A program made the position numbers and the translations under genes. The notes below the pieces were generated by a model. That model ran no database searches and was not told the DNA's origin. It saw nothing but the letters and a program-made list of their open reading frames with translations. Below, in pieces: positions 6,886 to 14,920 of a stretch of 33,780 nt of DNA; the stretch's first letter is position 1; each line of letters starts with the position of its first letter. The DNA lies in NCBI GenBank assembly GCA_037444825.1, contig JBBILR010000024.1, forward strand, positions 1 to 33,780. Reading direction: 5' to 3'. The DNA comes from JBFLVU01 sp037444825. Its GTDB lineage: Bacteria > Acidobacteriota > UBA4820 > DSQY01.

Positions 6886-7471
6886 CGCGCCCCTCCCGCT
6901 CCAGAATCCACCGGACGGCCTCGCAGGCGTTCTCGGCGACGTGATCCGGCTCCACCGTCCACGAGGCCCGCTGGTAGGTCAGTTCCCCCAGCCCGTACCC
7001 CGTGAGGACCAGAACCCCCCGGGCCCCGGCGTTCCGGGCGAAGACCACGTCGGAGATCTTGTCCCCCACCACGTACGAGCGGGTCGGGTCGATCCCCAGC
7101 TCCCGCGCCGCCCGAAGGATCATCCCCGGGCGGGGCTTTCGGCAATCGCAGGCCTGGCGGTAGGGGGGCTCCCCCGCCGTGGGATGGTGGGGGCAGTAGT
7201 AGACGGCGTCGAGCTTCGCCCCCAGGGCGCCGAGGAGAGTCTCCAGACGGCCGAGGACCTCCTTCACGAGGTCCTCGGTGAAGTAGCCCCGGGCCACCCC
7301 CGCCTGGTTGGTGGCCAGGACCGCCGGGACCCCCGCCCGGTTCAAGGCCGCCACGGCCTCCGCCGCCCCGGGGAGCAGGGCGAGCCGCTCCGGGTGGTTC
7401 ACGTACCCCACCTCCTCGGTCAACGTCCCGTCCCGGTCGAAGAAGACCGCCCCGCGGTGCGTCCCGTCCAT
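6875..7471 (-). CDS. gmhB: D-glycero-D-manno-heptose 1,7-bisphosphate phosphatase
   Basis: A 198-aa HAD-superfamily phosphatase that removes the C7 phosphate from heptose 1,7-bisphosphate. HAD motif I is FFDRDGTL (Asp12 and Asp14), motif II is LATNQAG, and motif IV is VGDKISDV (137/141). The family's structural zinc loop is present: C93-P-H95 and C108-D-C110-RKP. The start at 7471 is chosen because GGGGAGG precedes the ATG at 5-6 nt; the open frame extends about 30 codons upstream without resemblance to the family. First gene of the operon gmhB-hldA-hldC-exported protein, behind a TTCGCG-17-CATAAT promoter. Confidence 0.92.
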   Translation of the reverse strand: MDGTHRGAVFFDRDGTLTEEVGYVNHPERLALLPGAAEAVAALNRAGVPAVLATNQAGVARGYFTEDLVKEVLGRLETLLGALGAKLDAVYYCPHHPTAGEPPYRQACDCRKPRPGMILRAARELGIDPTRSYVVGDKISDVVFARNAGARGVLVLTGYGLGELTYQRASWTVEPDHVAENACEAVRWILEREGRGAG

Positions 7472-7486
7472 GGCGCCTCCCCCCCC

Positions 7487-7515
7487 ATTATGGACCGAAG
7501 GACCCCTCCCGCGAA
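7487..7515 (-). promoter_or_regulatory. Probable promoter of the heptose operon
   Basis: On the minus strand: TTCGCG (7515-7510), 17-bp spacer, CATAAT (7492-7487), 16 bp upstream of the gmhB ATG. The -35 is weak. A short leader containing the GGGGAGG ribosome site would result. Confidence 0.4.
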
Positions 7516-7588
7516 GCGGCGGCGAGACGCCGTCCGAAAGAAACGGCCCCAGGCTAGTCAAAGCGTCAGCGCCCCCGGCCTGTTCCCC

Positions 7589-7618
7589 TTGACCCTCGCC
7601 GGGGGACTCCGGTAGGGT
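7589..7618 (+). promoter_or_regulatory. Sigma-70-type promoter of the POT transporter
   Basis: TTGACC (7589-7594), 18-bp spacer, TAGGGT (7613-7618); the ATG is at 7654. It resembles the TTGACC-17-TAGATT promoter at 2463. Confidence 0.5.
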
Positions 7619-7653
7619 AGAGCCTTCGCGCCGCCGCGGCGGGGGGAGGGACC

Positions 7654-9072
7654 ATGGCCGAAAAGCCGCGCCACCCGAAAGGCCTGTACGTTCTCTTCTT
7701 CACGGAGATGTGGGAGCGCTTCGGCTTCTACACCATGCTGGCCATCTTCACCCTCTACCTGGACGAGTACTTCCACTTCGTCCGGCCGGGGACCATCTAC
7801 GGGGCCTACCTGGCGGTGGTCTACTTCACGCCCATCGCCGGGGGGTGGGTGGCCGACCGCCTCCTGGGCTTTCGGAAGACCATCCTGCTGGGGGCGGTTC
7901 TCCTGGCCATGGGGTACGGCCTTCTCGCGGTGAAGTTTCCCGAGCCTCGGAGCGTGGAACAGGCGGTGGCCGCGGCGGAGCAGGACCACGCCCAGCGGGT
8001 GGCGGAGTGGCAGGCCCGGGGGACGGCGGCCCGGCAGGCCGGCCTCCCCTTCGAGGAACCCATGCCCCGGTACGAAGGGCCGGGACGCACCGCCGGCCGG
8101 CCCCTCTTCTTCCTGGCCCTCCTGCTGCTGGTCTGCGGGAACGGCCTCTTCAAGCCCAACATCTCGGTGATGGTGGGAAACCTCTACGAGGAGGGAAACC
8201 CCCTCAAGGACTCGGCCTTCAACATCTTCTACATGGGGATCAACATCGGCGCCTTCTTCGCCCCCATCACCGCCGCCGCCCTGCGCAACACGCTGGGCTG
8301 GTGGTGGGCCTTCGGGGCGGCCTCCACCGGCATGGTGATCTCTCTCGCCATCTTTTTGGGCTTCCAGAAGCACATCCGCCACGCCGAGATCGGCCGGAGC
8401 GCCGACTCCCCGGTGAAGGGACCGGAGCTGAACCCCGCCCAGGAGCGGAGCCGGATCCTCGCCCTGCTCGCCATCTACGCCATCGTCGTCCTCTTCTGGA
8501 TGGCCTTCCACCAGAACGGCTTCACCATGACCCTCTGGGCCCGGGACAGCACGGGCCCCCTGGGCTCCTTCCAGATCCCCGCCGAGGCCTTCTCCGCCGC
8601 CAACGCTTTCTTCGTGGTGACCCTCACCCCCCTGGTGGTCTGGTTCTGGGGCCGTCTGCGGCGGCACGGGCTGGAGCCCTCGACGCCGGCGAAGATGGGG
8701 ATCGGCATGGTGCTCACCGCCTCCGCCTTCGCCATCCTGGGCGTCGCCGGGAGGATGGGGGGGGACTTCGGCCGCGTCTCGCCCCTCTGGCTCATCGCCG
8801 CCTACGCGGTGGTGACCCTGGGCGAACTGAACCTCTCCCCCATGGGGCTGGCCTTCTGCTCCAAGGTGGCCCCGCCCCGCTTCCGGGGCCTGATGATGGG
8901 CCTCTGGTTCGGAGCCACCGCCTGCGGGAACTACCTGGCGGGGGGCATCGAGCCCCTGTGGGACCGGTGGCCGCACAGCACCTTCTTTTTCTTCCTCGTC
9001 GCCACGAGCCTCTTCGCCGCGCTGCTTCTACGGCTGGTTCTGAAGAGGGTGAACGCCGCGGCGGCCTCCTGA
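7654..9072 (+). CDS. Proton-dependent oligopeptide transporter (POT/PTR2 family)
   Basis: A 472-aa inner-membrane transporter of the major facilitator superfamily, importing di- and tripeptides with protons. The POT signature in helix 1, TEMWERFGFYTM, matches ExxERFxxY, whose charged residues couple proton and peptide. NIFYMGINIGAFFAP is the second conserved family motif, and GNGLFKPNISVMVG precedes it. About 12-14 hydrophobic helices are apparent. A hydrophilic insertion at about 105-150 (AAAEQDHAQRVAEW...) interrupts the N-terminal bundle. GGGGGGAGGG precedes the ATG. It stands alone, divergent from the heptose operon and followed by pstS after 176 bp. Substrate range cannot be inferred. 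Confidence 0.93.
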   Translation: MAEKPRHPKGLYVLFFTEMWERFGFYTMLAIFTLYLDEYFHFVRPGTIYGAYLAVVYFTPIAGGWVADRLLGFRKTILLGAVLLAMGYGLLAVKFPEPRSVEQAVAAAEQDHAQRVAEWQARGTAARQAGLPFEEPMPRYEGPGRTAGRPLFFLALLLLVCGNGLFKPNISVMVGNLYEEGNPLKDSAFNIFYMGINIGAFFAPITAAALRNTLGWWWAFGAASTGMVISLAIFLGFQKHIRHAEIGRSADSPVKGPELNPAQERSRILALLAIYAIVVLFWMAFHQNGFTMTLWARDSTGPLGSFQIPAEAFSAANAFFVVTLTPLVVWFWGRLRRHGLEPSTPAKMGIGMVLTASAFAILGVAGRMGGDFGRVSPLWLIAAYAVVTLGELNLSPMGLAFCSKVAPPRFRGLMMGLWFGATACGNYLAGGIEPLWDRWPHSTFFFFLVATSLFAALLLRLVLKRVNAAAAS

Positions 9073-9248
9073 CGGCGGGGGGCGCGGGGCGGAATGGACC
9101 GGGGGGCTGCGCAGGCCCCTTCGGCGCCCTCTCCCGGCGCGGCGGCCTTTTCTCGCCAGCGGGCGATGGTTCCTTTGCGGATTCGCAACCTTCGCTTCAC
9201 GGGAAGGAAACGGCTTTGTGGGAGCCTGCACGTCGGCAGGGAGGTCCC
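9073..9248 (+). other. Intergenic region before pstS
   Basis: A 176-bp spacer. GCGCC (9124-9128) and GGCGC (9136-9140) could form a short stem followed by CTTTTCT, a weak terminator candidate for the transporter. TTGCG-GATT-CGCAA (9175-9188) is a perfect 5-bp inverted repeat that could be an operator. I see no Pho-box-like pair of CTGTCAT/TTCACA direct repeats and no clear -35/-10 for pstS. Confidence 0.35.
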
Positions 9249-10283
9249 ATGCGGCTGGACCGAGCGTTGGCGGTGCTGGTTGTCGCCATGGAAGCCCTCG
9301 CGTCCGGGGCCCAGGAGACGGCCCACGGAACCGGGGCCACCTTCCCCTACCCCCTCTACGCCCGCTGGGCCCACGACTACCGGGCCAAGACCGGCCGGAC
9401 CTTCAACTACCAATCCCTCGGCTCGGGGGCGGGGCTCCTCCAGATCCGGCGCGGGGTGGTGGACTTCGGCGCCTCCGAGATCCCCCTCGGACCGGAAGAG
9501 CTGGAAGGCTCCGGCCTGGTTCAGTTTCCCATGGTGGCGGGGGCCGTGGTAGTGGTGGCCAATCTGCCCGGAGAGACCGGCAAACCGCTCAAGGTCTCCC
9601 CGGACGTGTTGGCCGGCCTCTTCCTCGGCCAAATCCAGCGCTGGGACGATGTCCGCCTCCAGGCCTTGAACCCCGGCCGGAATCTCCCGGCCTGGAAGGT
9701 GGGCCCCATCGTGCGGGCCGACGGTTCGGGGACCACCTGGCTCTTCACCCGGTACCTCGCCGCCAAGAGCCCCCTGTGGGCCGGCGGCCCGGGGTCGGGC
9801 CCCGCGGTGAGGTGGCCCGCGGGCGCCGCCGCCAAGGGCAACGAGGGCGTGGCCTCCTACGTCAAGGAGATTCCCGGCGCCGTGGGGTACGTGGAGTACA
9901 CCTACGCCGTGGGCCGCGGCTTGACCTGGCTCGCCCTGGAGAGGGAGCCGGGGGAGTTCGTGGAACCCGGTCCGGCCTCGGTGAGCCGGGCCCTCGAAAA
10001 GGCCCTTTCGGCCCCGGGACTCCCCCTGGAGTTGGACCTGTTGGACGTGAAGGCGCCCGGGGCCTGGCCGCTCACCGGCCTCTCCTACATCCTCCTGAAG
10101 GCCGACCAGCGCGACCGGCGGAGGGGAAAGGCCCTTCTGGACTTTTTCCACTGGTGCCTCACCGAGGGGGGGGCGCAGGCCCGGGAGCTGGGGTACTTCC
10201 CCCTTCCCCCGGAGATGGCCGCCAAGGTGGAGGCCCGGTGGGCGGAGAAGGTCCGGTGCCGGGGGGAGCGGCTGTGGCCCTGA
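9249..10283 (+). CDS. pstS: Periplasmic phosphate-binding protein PstS
   Basis: A 344-aa substrate-binding component of the high-affinity phosphate ABC transporter. The N-terminal signal sequence runs to about residue 22 (basic MRLDR, then a hydrophobic stretch ending ASGA). GTGATFPYPLYARW marks the mature N-terminal binding loop. LGSGAGLLQI and RADGSGTTWLF supply the Ser/Thr/Asp phosphate contacts. GNEGVASYVKEIPGAVGYVEY is interrupted only by ordinary variation relative to the family. No lipobox Cys is seen, so it is probably a soluble periplasmic protein. GGGAGG precedes the ATG. The open frame continuing upstream into the transporter gene is a shadow. First gene of pstSCAB-phoU. Confidence 0.95.
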   Translation: MRLDRALAVLVVAMEALASGAQETAHGTGATFPYPLYARWAHDYRAKTGRTFNYQSLGSGAGLLQIRRGVVDFGASEIPLGPEELEGSGLVQFPMVAGAVVVVANLPGETGKPLKVSPDVLAGLFLGQIQRWDDVRLQALNPGRNLPAWKVGPIVRADGSGTTWLFTRYLAAKSPLWAGGPGSGPAVRWPAGAAAKGNEGVASYVKEIPGAVGYVEYTYAVGRGLTWLALEREPGEFVEPGPASVSRALEKALSAPGLPLELDLLDVKAPGAWPLTGLSYILLKADQRDRRRGKALLDFFHWCLTEGGAQARELGYFPLPPEMAAKVEARWAEKVRCRGERLWP

Positions 10284-10327
10284 GCCAGCCTTCCGCCGGA
10301 CGCGGTCCCTCGCGCCGGAAGGAGCCC

Positions 10328-11236
10328 ATGGAGGCCCTTTTCCGGAACGCCACGCGGTTCTTCGCCGGGCTGGTCCTCCTCCTCCTCGGCGCCATCGTGG
10401 TCACCCTCTTCGTGGACGCCCTGCCCGCCTTCCGTGCCTTCGGCCCCTCCTTCCTCGTCTCCCAGGAGTGGGACCCGGTGCGAAACCTCTACGGCGCCCT
10501 GCCGGCGGCCTACGGGACGGTGGTCTCCTCCCTCATCGCCCTCCTTCTGGCCGGTCCCCTGGGCATCGGCATCGCGGTCTTTCTCTCGGAGCTGGCCCCC
10601 CCCTGGCTCTCCCGCCCCGTGGGGGTGGCCGTGGAGATGCTGGCCGCCGTCCCCAGCATCATCTACGGCATGTGGGGTCTCTTCGTCCTGGCGCCGGTCC
10701 TCCACCGAAGCCTGTACGCCTTCCTGGAGGAGCGCCTGGGGTTCCTTCCGCTCTTCGCCGGCCCCTCGCTGGGAATCGGCATGCTCACCGGAGGGATCAT
10801 CCTGGCCATCATGATCCTTCCCTTCGTGGCCTCGGTCTCCCGGGACGTCCTCCGTCTGGTTCCCCCCCTGCTCAAGGAGTCGGCCTACGGCCTGGGGGCC
10901 ACGCGGTGGGAGGTCATCGCCAAAGTCATGGTCCCCTACGGCCGAACGGGCCTCGTGGGCGCCCTCTTCATGGGCCTGGGCCGGGCCCTGGGGGAGACCA
11001 TGGCCGCCACCTTCGTCATCGGCAACTCCCACACCCTTTCGGTCTCGCTGCTGAGCCCCTCCAACACCATCGCCTCCACCCTGGCCAACGAGTTCGCCGA
11101 GGCCACCTCGGACCTCCACCTCTCCAGCCTCATCGCCCTGGCCTTTCTGCTCTTCCTCATCACCACGGCCATCCTGAGCCTGGCCAAGGTTCTCCTCTGG
11201 CGGATGGAGAGGGCCGTGGGAGGGGGTTCGCGATGA
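10328..11236 (+). CDS. pstC: Phosphate ABC transporter permease PstC
   Basis: A 302-aa inner-membrane permease with about six helices. EWDPVRNLYGALPAAYGTVVSS is the typical PstC region after helix 1. AVPSIIYGMWGLFVLAP and the cytoplasmic EAA-type loop ESAYGLGATRWEVIAKVMVP, which docks PstB, are present. GRALGETMAATFVIGN follows. The start at 10328 has GAAGGAG at 6-7 nt. It lies 44 bp after pstS and overlaps pstA by 4 bp (ATGA). Confidence 0.95.
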   Translation: MEALFRNATRFFAGLVLLLLGAIVVTLFVDALPAFRAFGPSFLVSQEWDPVRNLYGALPAAYGTVVSSLIALLLAGPLGIGIAVFLSELAPPWLSRPVGVAVEMLAAVPSIIYGMWGLFVLAPVLHRSLYAFLEERLGFLPLFAGPSLGIGMLTGGIILAIMILPFVASVSRDVLRLVPPLLKESAYGLGATRWEVIAKVMVPYGRTGLVGALFMGLGRALGETMAATFVIGNSHTLSVSLLSPSNTIASTLANEFAEATSDLHLSSLIALAFLLFLITTAILSLAKVLLWRMERAVGGGSR

Positions 11237-12093
11237 CCCCCCGGGGCTTCCGGTACCTCCGGCGGAAGGCGGTGAACGCCTCCCTGCTGACCCTCTCGGC
11301 GGCCTCGGCCCTCTTCGGCATCGTCTTCTTGGTCTGGATCCTCCGGGAAGTCTTCCTGCGGGGGGCACGGGCCCTCAACTGGGCTTTCTTCACCGAACTC
11401 CCGGCCCCCCCCGGCGTGGCGGCGGGCGGGATGGCCAACGCCGTGGTGGGAACCCTCCTTCTCACCGCGCTGGCCGTGGCGCTGGGGGTGCCCACGGGGA
11501 TCCTGGCGGGGACCTACCTGGCGGAGTACGGCCGGAAAAACGCGCTGGCCCGGGCCGTGCGGTTCGTGAGCGACGTCCTGGCCAGCAGCCCCTCCATCGT
11601 GGTGGGGGTCTTCGTCTACGCCCTCCTCGTGAAGCCTCTGGGTTCCTTCTCCGGCCTCTCCGGGTCCGCGGCCCTGGCCATCCTGATGATCCCCGTGGTG
11701 ACGAGGACCAGCGAGGAGATGCTCCGCCTGGTTCCCGACACGCTGAGAGAGGCGGCGCTGGCCCTGGGCGCGCCCCAGTGGAAGGTCATCGTCGCCGTCT
11801 GCTACCGGCGGGTGCTGGGGGGGCTCACCACGGGGGTCCTCCTGGCGGTGGCCCGGGTGAGCGGCGAGACCGCCCCCCTTCTCTTCACCGCCCTCAACAA
11901 CCCGTACTGGAACTGGAACCCCCTCCGGCCGACGGGGACCTTGAACGTGACCCTCTTCAACTACGCCATGTCGCCCTACGACGACTGGCGGGCCAAGGCC
12001 TGGGGGGCCGCCCTCCTCATCACGCTGATGGTCCTCGTGACCACCTTGCTGGCCCGGCTCGTCGTGTCGCGCACGGAAATCGGGAGGTCCTGA
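11233..12093 (+). CDS. pstA: Phosphate ABC transporter permease PstA
   Basis: A 286-aa second permease subunit, partner of PstC. The family motifs GTLLLTALAVALGVPTGI, SSPSIVVGVFVYAL and the EAA loop EAALALGAPQWKVIVAV are visible. RVSGETAPLLFTALNNPYWN closes the core, as in other PstA proteins. About six hydrophobic helices. The start is the ATG overlapping the pstC stop. The long same-frame extension upstream is antithetical in composition and covers pstC, so it is not used. Confidence 0.95.
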   Translation: MTPRGFRYLRRKAVNASLLTLSAASALFGIVFLVWILREVFLRGARALNWAFFTELPAPPGVAAGGMANAVVGTLLLTALAVALGVPTGILAGTYLAEYGRKNALARAVRFVSDVLASSPSIVVGVFVYALLVKPLGSFSGLSGSAALAILMIPVVTRTSEEMLRLVPDTLREAALALGAPQWKVIVAVCYRRVLGGLTTGVLLAVARVSGETAPLLFTALNNPYWNWNPLRPTGTLNVTLFNYAMSPYDDWRAKAWGAALLITLMVLVTTLLARLVVSRTEIGRS

Positions 12094-12095
12094 CC

Positions 12096-12935
12096 ATGAC
12101 CGCTCCCCCCTCCGCCGCCCTTCTTCGCTCCGCCCTCCAGTCCCCCCCCTCCGCCGGAGAGGAGGGAACCTCCCCGTCTCCGAAGCTGCGCATCGAGGTG
12201 CGGAATCTGAGCTTTTTCTACGGCGCCCACCGCGCCCTCTCGGGCGTCAGCCTCCCCGTCCACGACCGGGAGGTGACGGCCTTCATCGGCCCTTCGGGGT
12301 GCGGGAAGTCCACGCTGATCCGCTGTTTCAACCGCATGTTCGACCTCTACCGCGGCCAGCGGGCCGAAGGGGAGATTCTCCTGGACGGCCGGAACATCCT
12401 CGCCCCGGACGTGGACGTCACCGCCCTCCGGGCCCGGGTGGGCATGGTCTTCCAGAAGCCCACGCCCTTTCCCATGTCCATCTTCGAGAACGTGGCCTTC
12501 GGGATCCGCCTCTACGAAAAACTTTCCCGGTCACTCCTTCGGGAACGGGTGGAGGCGGCCCTCCAGGCGGCGGCCCTGTGGGAGGAGGTGAAGGACAAGC
12601 TCTCCCACTCGGCCATGGGGCTCTCGGGAGGCCAGCAACAGCGGCTGTGCATCGCCAGGGCCATCGCCGTCAACCCCGAGGTGCTCCTCATGGACGAGCC
12701 GGCCTCGGCCCTGGACCCCATCGCCACGGCCAAGATCGAGGAGCTGATGGAGGAGCTGAAACGCCGGTACACCATCGTGGTGGTGACCCACAACATGCAG
12801 CAGGCCGCGCGGGTCTCCGCCTACACCGCGTTCCTGTACCTGGGGACGCTGGTGGAGTTCGGGCCCACGGAACAGCTCTTCACCAACCCGAGGGACTCGA
12901 GGACCCGGGACTACATCACCGGCCGCTTCGGCTGA
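12096..12935 (+). CDS. pstB: Phosphate ABC transporter ATP-binding protein PstB
   Basis: A 279-aa ATPase energising PstCA. Walker A GPSGCGKST (65-73), Q-loop GMVFQKPTPFPMSI, signature LSGGQQQRLCIARA, Walker B EVLLMDEPASALDP, and the switch His in VVTHNMQQA. The PstB-specific NRMFDLYRGQRAEGEI region is present. About 30 residues rich in Ser/Pro precede the usual PstB start, an unconserved extension. It follows the pstA stop by 2 nt, with GGAGG upstream of the ATG. Confidence 0.96.
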   Translation: MTAPPSAALLRSALQSPPSAGEEGTSPSPKLRIEVRNLSFFYGAHRALSGVSLPVHDREVTAFIGPSGCGKSTLIRCFNRMFDLYRGQRAEGEILLDGRNILAPDVDVTALRARVGMVFQKPTPFPMSIFENVAFGIRLYEKLSRSLLRERVEAALQAAALWEEVKDKLSHSAMGLSGGQQQRLCIARAIAVNPEVLLMDEPASALDPIATAKIEELMEELKRRYTIVVVTHNMQQAARVSAYTAFLYLGTLVEFGPTEQLFTNPRDSRTRDYITGRFG

Positions 12936-12950
12936 AGGGGGGCGCGCGCC

Positions 12951-13607
12951 ATGGCCAAGATGCGGGACGAAATCCAAAACCTCCTCGGAGCCGTGGCCGA
13001 AATGGCCGACGAGGCGGGCCGGCTTCTGCAGGCGGCTTCCCGGGCCTTTTTGGCCTGCGACGGAAGCGCCCTGGAGACCGTTCGGGAGGGGGAGCGGGCC
13101 ACCAACCGGATGGAGATGGCCAACGACGCCCGGTGCCTGAGGATCCTGGCCCTCTACCAGCCGGAGGCCGACGACCTCCGCAGCGTGCTGATGGCGCTCA
13201 AGATCAACAACGACCTGGAGCGCATCGGCGACCACGCCCTCAACGTGGCCGAGCGGGCGGGGCAGGCGGGGTCCTTTCCCACCGCGGGCCTCCAGGAGCG
13301 CTTCGAGCGCATGGCGGAGGTCTGCCTCACCATGCTACGGGACGCCGTCACCGCCTTCGTGGCCCGGGACTCGGCCCTGGCCAAGGCGGTGATCGAACGG
13401 GACGACGAGGTGGACGACCTCCTGCGGGCCATCATCTCCGACGTGCTGGAGGCGGGGTGGAACGAACGGGCCCACCGCCAGTCGGCCCTGGCGCTGGTCT
13501 TCGCCGCCAAGGATTTCGAGCGGGTGGCCGACCTCTGCACCAACCTCGCCGAGGACGTGGTCTTCATGGCCGAGGGGACGACCCTCAAGCACCAGGGAAA
13601 GCTGTAG
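12951..13607 (+). CDS. phoU: Phosphate-signalling protein PhoU
   Basis: A 218-aa all-helical cytoplasmic protein made of two similar three-helix bundles. It links PstB transport activity to the PhoR/PhoB kinase system and restrains uptake. The repeat signatures are seen twice: MALKINNDLERIGDHALNVAE (about 81-101) and LVFAAKDFERVADLCTNLAED near the C-terminus. Both keep the E/D...D metal-binding pattern. It is last in the pst operon, 15 bp after pstB. No phoR or phoB is in the window. The stop is only 3 bp from the stop of the convergent gene, with no hairpin between. Confidence 0.95.
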   Translation: MAKMRDEIQNLLGAVAEMADEAGRLLQAASRAFLACDGSALETVREGERATNRMEMANDARCLRILALYQPEADDLRSVLMALKINNDLERIGDHALNVAERAGQAGSFPTAGLQERFERMAEVCLTMLRDAVTAFVARDSALAKAVIERDDEVDDLLRAIISDVLEAGWNERAHRQSALALVFAAKDFERVADLCTNLAEDVVFMAEGTTLKHQGKL

Positions 13608-13610
13608 CCC

Positions 13611-14804
13611 TCACAACCCCTCCAGGGCCTGCCGGAGGTCGCTGACGAGGTCCTCCGCCGCCTCGCAGCCCACGGAGAGGCGCACCAGGCCGTCGGTGAT
13701 GCCGGCCTTCAGCCGCTCCTCCCGCGGCAGGGCCGCGTGGGTCATGGAGGCGGGGTGCTGGATGAGCGTCTCCACGCCGCCCAAAGAGACGGCCAGGGTG
13801 GCGAGCTTCACCCGCTTCAGGAGGGCCTTGCCCGCCTCCACGCCGCCCTTGAGCTCGAAGGAGACGAGGGACCCGGGCCCCTCCATCTGGCGTGCGATGA
13901 GGTCGGCCTGGGGGTGGCCGGGAAGGCCGGGGTAGGCGACGGAGGCCACGGCGGGATGGGAGGCGAGGAAGGCGGCCACCCGGCGGGCCGACTCCTGGGC
14001 CGCGCGCACCCGAAGGGCCAGCGTCTTGACCCCCCGCAGGACCAGCCACGCCTGGTGGGGGTCCATGGTGCCGCCGAGGTAGGTGAGGACGGACTTCACG
14101 CGGCGGTAGAGGCTTTCGTCCCGGAAGACCAGGATCCCCCCCACCACGTCGGAGTGGCCGTTGAGGAACTTGGTGACGGAGTGGAGGACGATGTCGGCCC
14201 CGAAGCGGAAGGGCTTCTGGAGGACGGGGCTCATGAAGGTGTTGTCCACCACCAACAGGGCGCCCCGCCGGTGGGCGGTCTGTGCGGCGTGGGCCAGGTC
14301 GGTGATCCGGAGCGTGGGGTTGGCGGGGGATTCCACGTAGAGGAGCCGGGTGCCTTCCGTGACCGCCGCTTCCACCCGAGCTTTGTCGCCGGTGTCCACG
14401 AAGACCGGCGAGACCCCGAAGCGGGCGAAATCCCTGGAGAGAACCACCCGGGAGGGGCCGTAGACCGAATCGCCGCAGACCACCCGGTCCCCCTGGGAGA
14501 GGAGGGCGAAGAAGACGGTGGAGACGGCCGCCATCCCCGAGGCGCAGGCGGCGGCGTACGTTCCCTCTTCCAGGGCCGCCACGCTCTCCTCCAGCATGGC
14601 GATGGTGGGGTTGCCCATGCGGGTGTAGACGAAGCCGCCGTCCTTCCCCGAAAAGCGGGCGGCTCCCTGCTCGGGGCTCTCGAAGGCGAAGGTGGAGGTC
14701 TGGAAGATGGGGGGCGCCACCGCGCCGTAGGCGGGGTCCGGCGCCTGGCCGGCGTGGATGCACAGGGTGTCGGTGGCGAGGTCGTCGTGGCGGTTCGAAA
14801 TCAT
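13611..14804 (-). CDS. Trans-sulfuration-family PLP enzyme, methionine gamma-lyase-like
   Basis: A 397-aa fold-type I PLP enzyme of the Cys/Met metabolism family. The N-terminus, with TLCIHAGQAPDP and PPIFQTSTFAFES, resembles methionine gamma-lyase. YTRMGNPT, ASGMAA and VESPANPT are the conserved cofactor regions. The Schiff-base Lys is K212 in SVTKFLNGHSD. The C-terminal AVSLGGVETLIQHPASMTH and GLVRLSVGCE are also MGL/cystathionine-lyase-like. The Cys that follows Tyr114-Gly in characterised methionine gamma-lyases is Pro117 here (YGPS). Cystathionine gamma-lyase or gamma-synthase is therefore possible and the substrate is not settled. GGAAGGAG lies upstream of the ATG, and the promoter (TTGCCC-16-TAGAAT) is at 14856-14883. 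Confidence 0.88.
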   Translation of the reverse strand: MISNRHDDLATDTLCIHAGQAPDPAYGAVAPPIFQTSTFAFESPEQGAARFSGKDGGFVYTRMGNPTIAMLEESVAALEEGTYAAACASGMAAVSTVFFALLSQGDRVVCGDSVYGPSRVVLSRDFARFGVSPVFVDTGDKARVEAAVTEGTRLLYVESPANPTLRITDLAHAAQTAHRRGALLVVDNTFMSPVLQKPFRFGADIVLHSVTKFLNGHSDVVGGILVFRDESLYRRVKSVLTYLGGTMDPHQAWLVLRGVKTLALRVRAAQESARRVAAFLASHPAVASVAYPGLPGHPQADLIARQMEGPGSLVSFELKGGVEAGKALLKRVKLATLAVSLGGVETLIQHPASMTHAALPREERLKAGITDGLVRLSVGCEAAEDLVSDLRQALEGL

Positions 14805-14855
14805 GGGGGCTCCTTCCCAAAGGGATCCCCGGCGGGGTCCTCCACCGGAGGGCGC

Positions 14856-14883
14856 ATTCTACACCCCTGGCGGCACGGGGCAA
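14856..14883 (-). promoter_or_regulatory. Sigma-70-type promoter of the methionine gamma-lyase-like gene
   Basis: Minus strand: TTGCCC (14883-14878), 16-bp spacer, TAGAAT (14861-14856). Predicted leader of about 45 nt, too short for a SAM riboswitch. Confidence 0.55.
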
Positions 14884-14920
14884 CCCCGAGCGCTTCGGTG
14901 GGTCTCCAAGGTCTCCGGCA

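Noticed and set aside
9073..9248. Pho box upstream of pstS
   Set aside because: No tandem CTGTCAT-like repeats found; only a short TTGCG/CGCAA palindrome, not enough to call PhoB control.
7710..10283. 857-aa plus-strand frame that would fuse the transporter region to PstS
   Set aside because: Only its last 344 codons, after a GGGAGG site, match PstS; the rest is out of frame with the transporter.
14805..14920. SAM riboswitch or T-box before the methionine gamma-lyase-like gene
   Set aside because: The predicted leader is only about 45 nt and shows no conserved aptamer elements.
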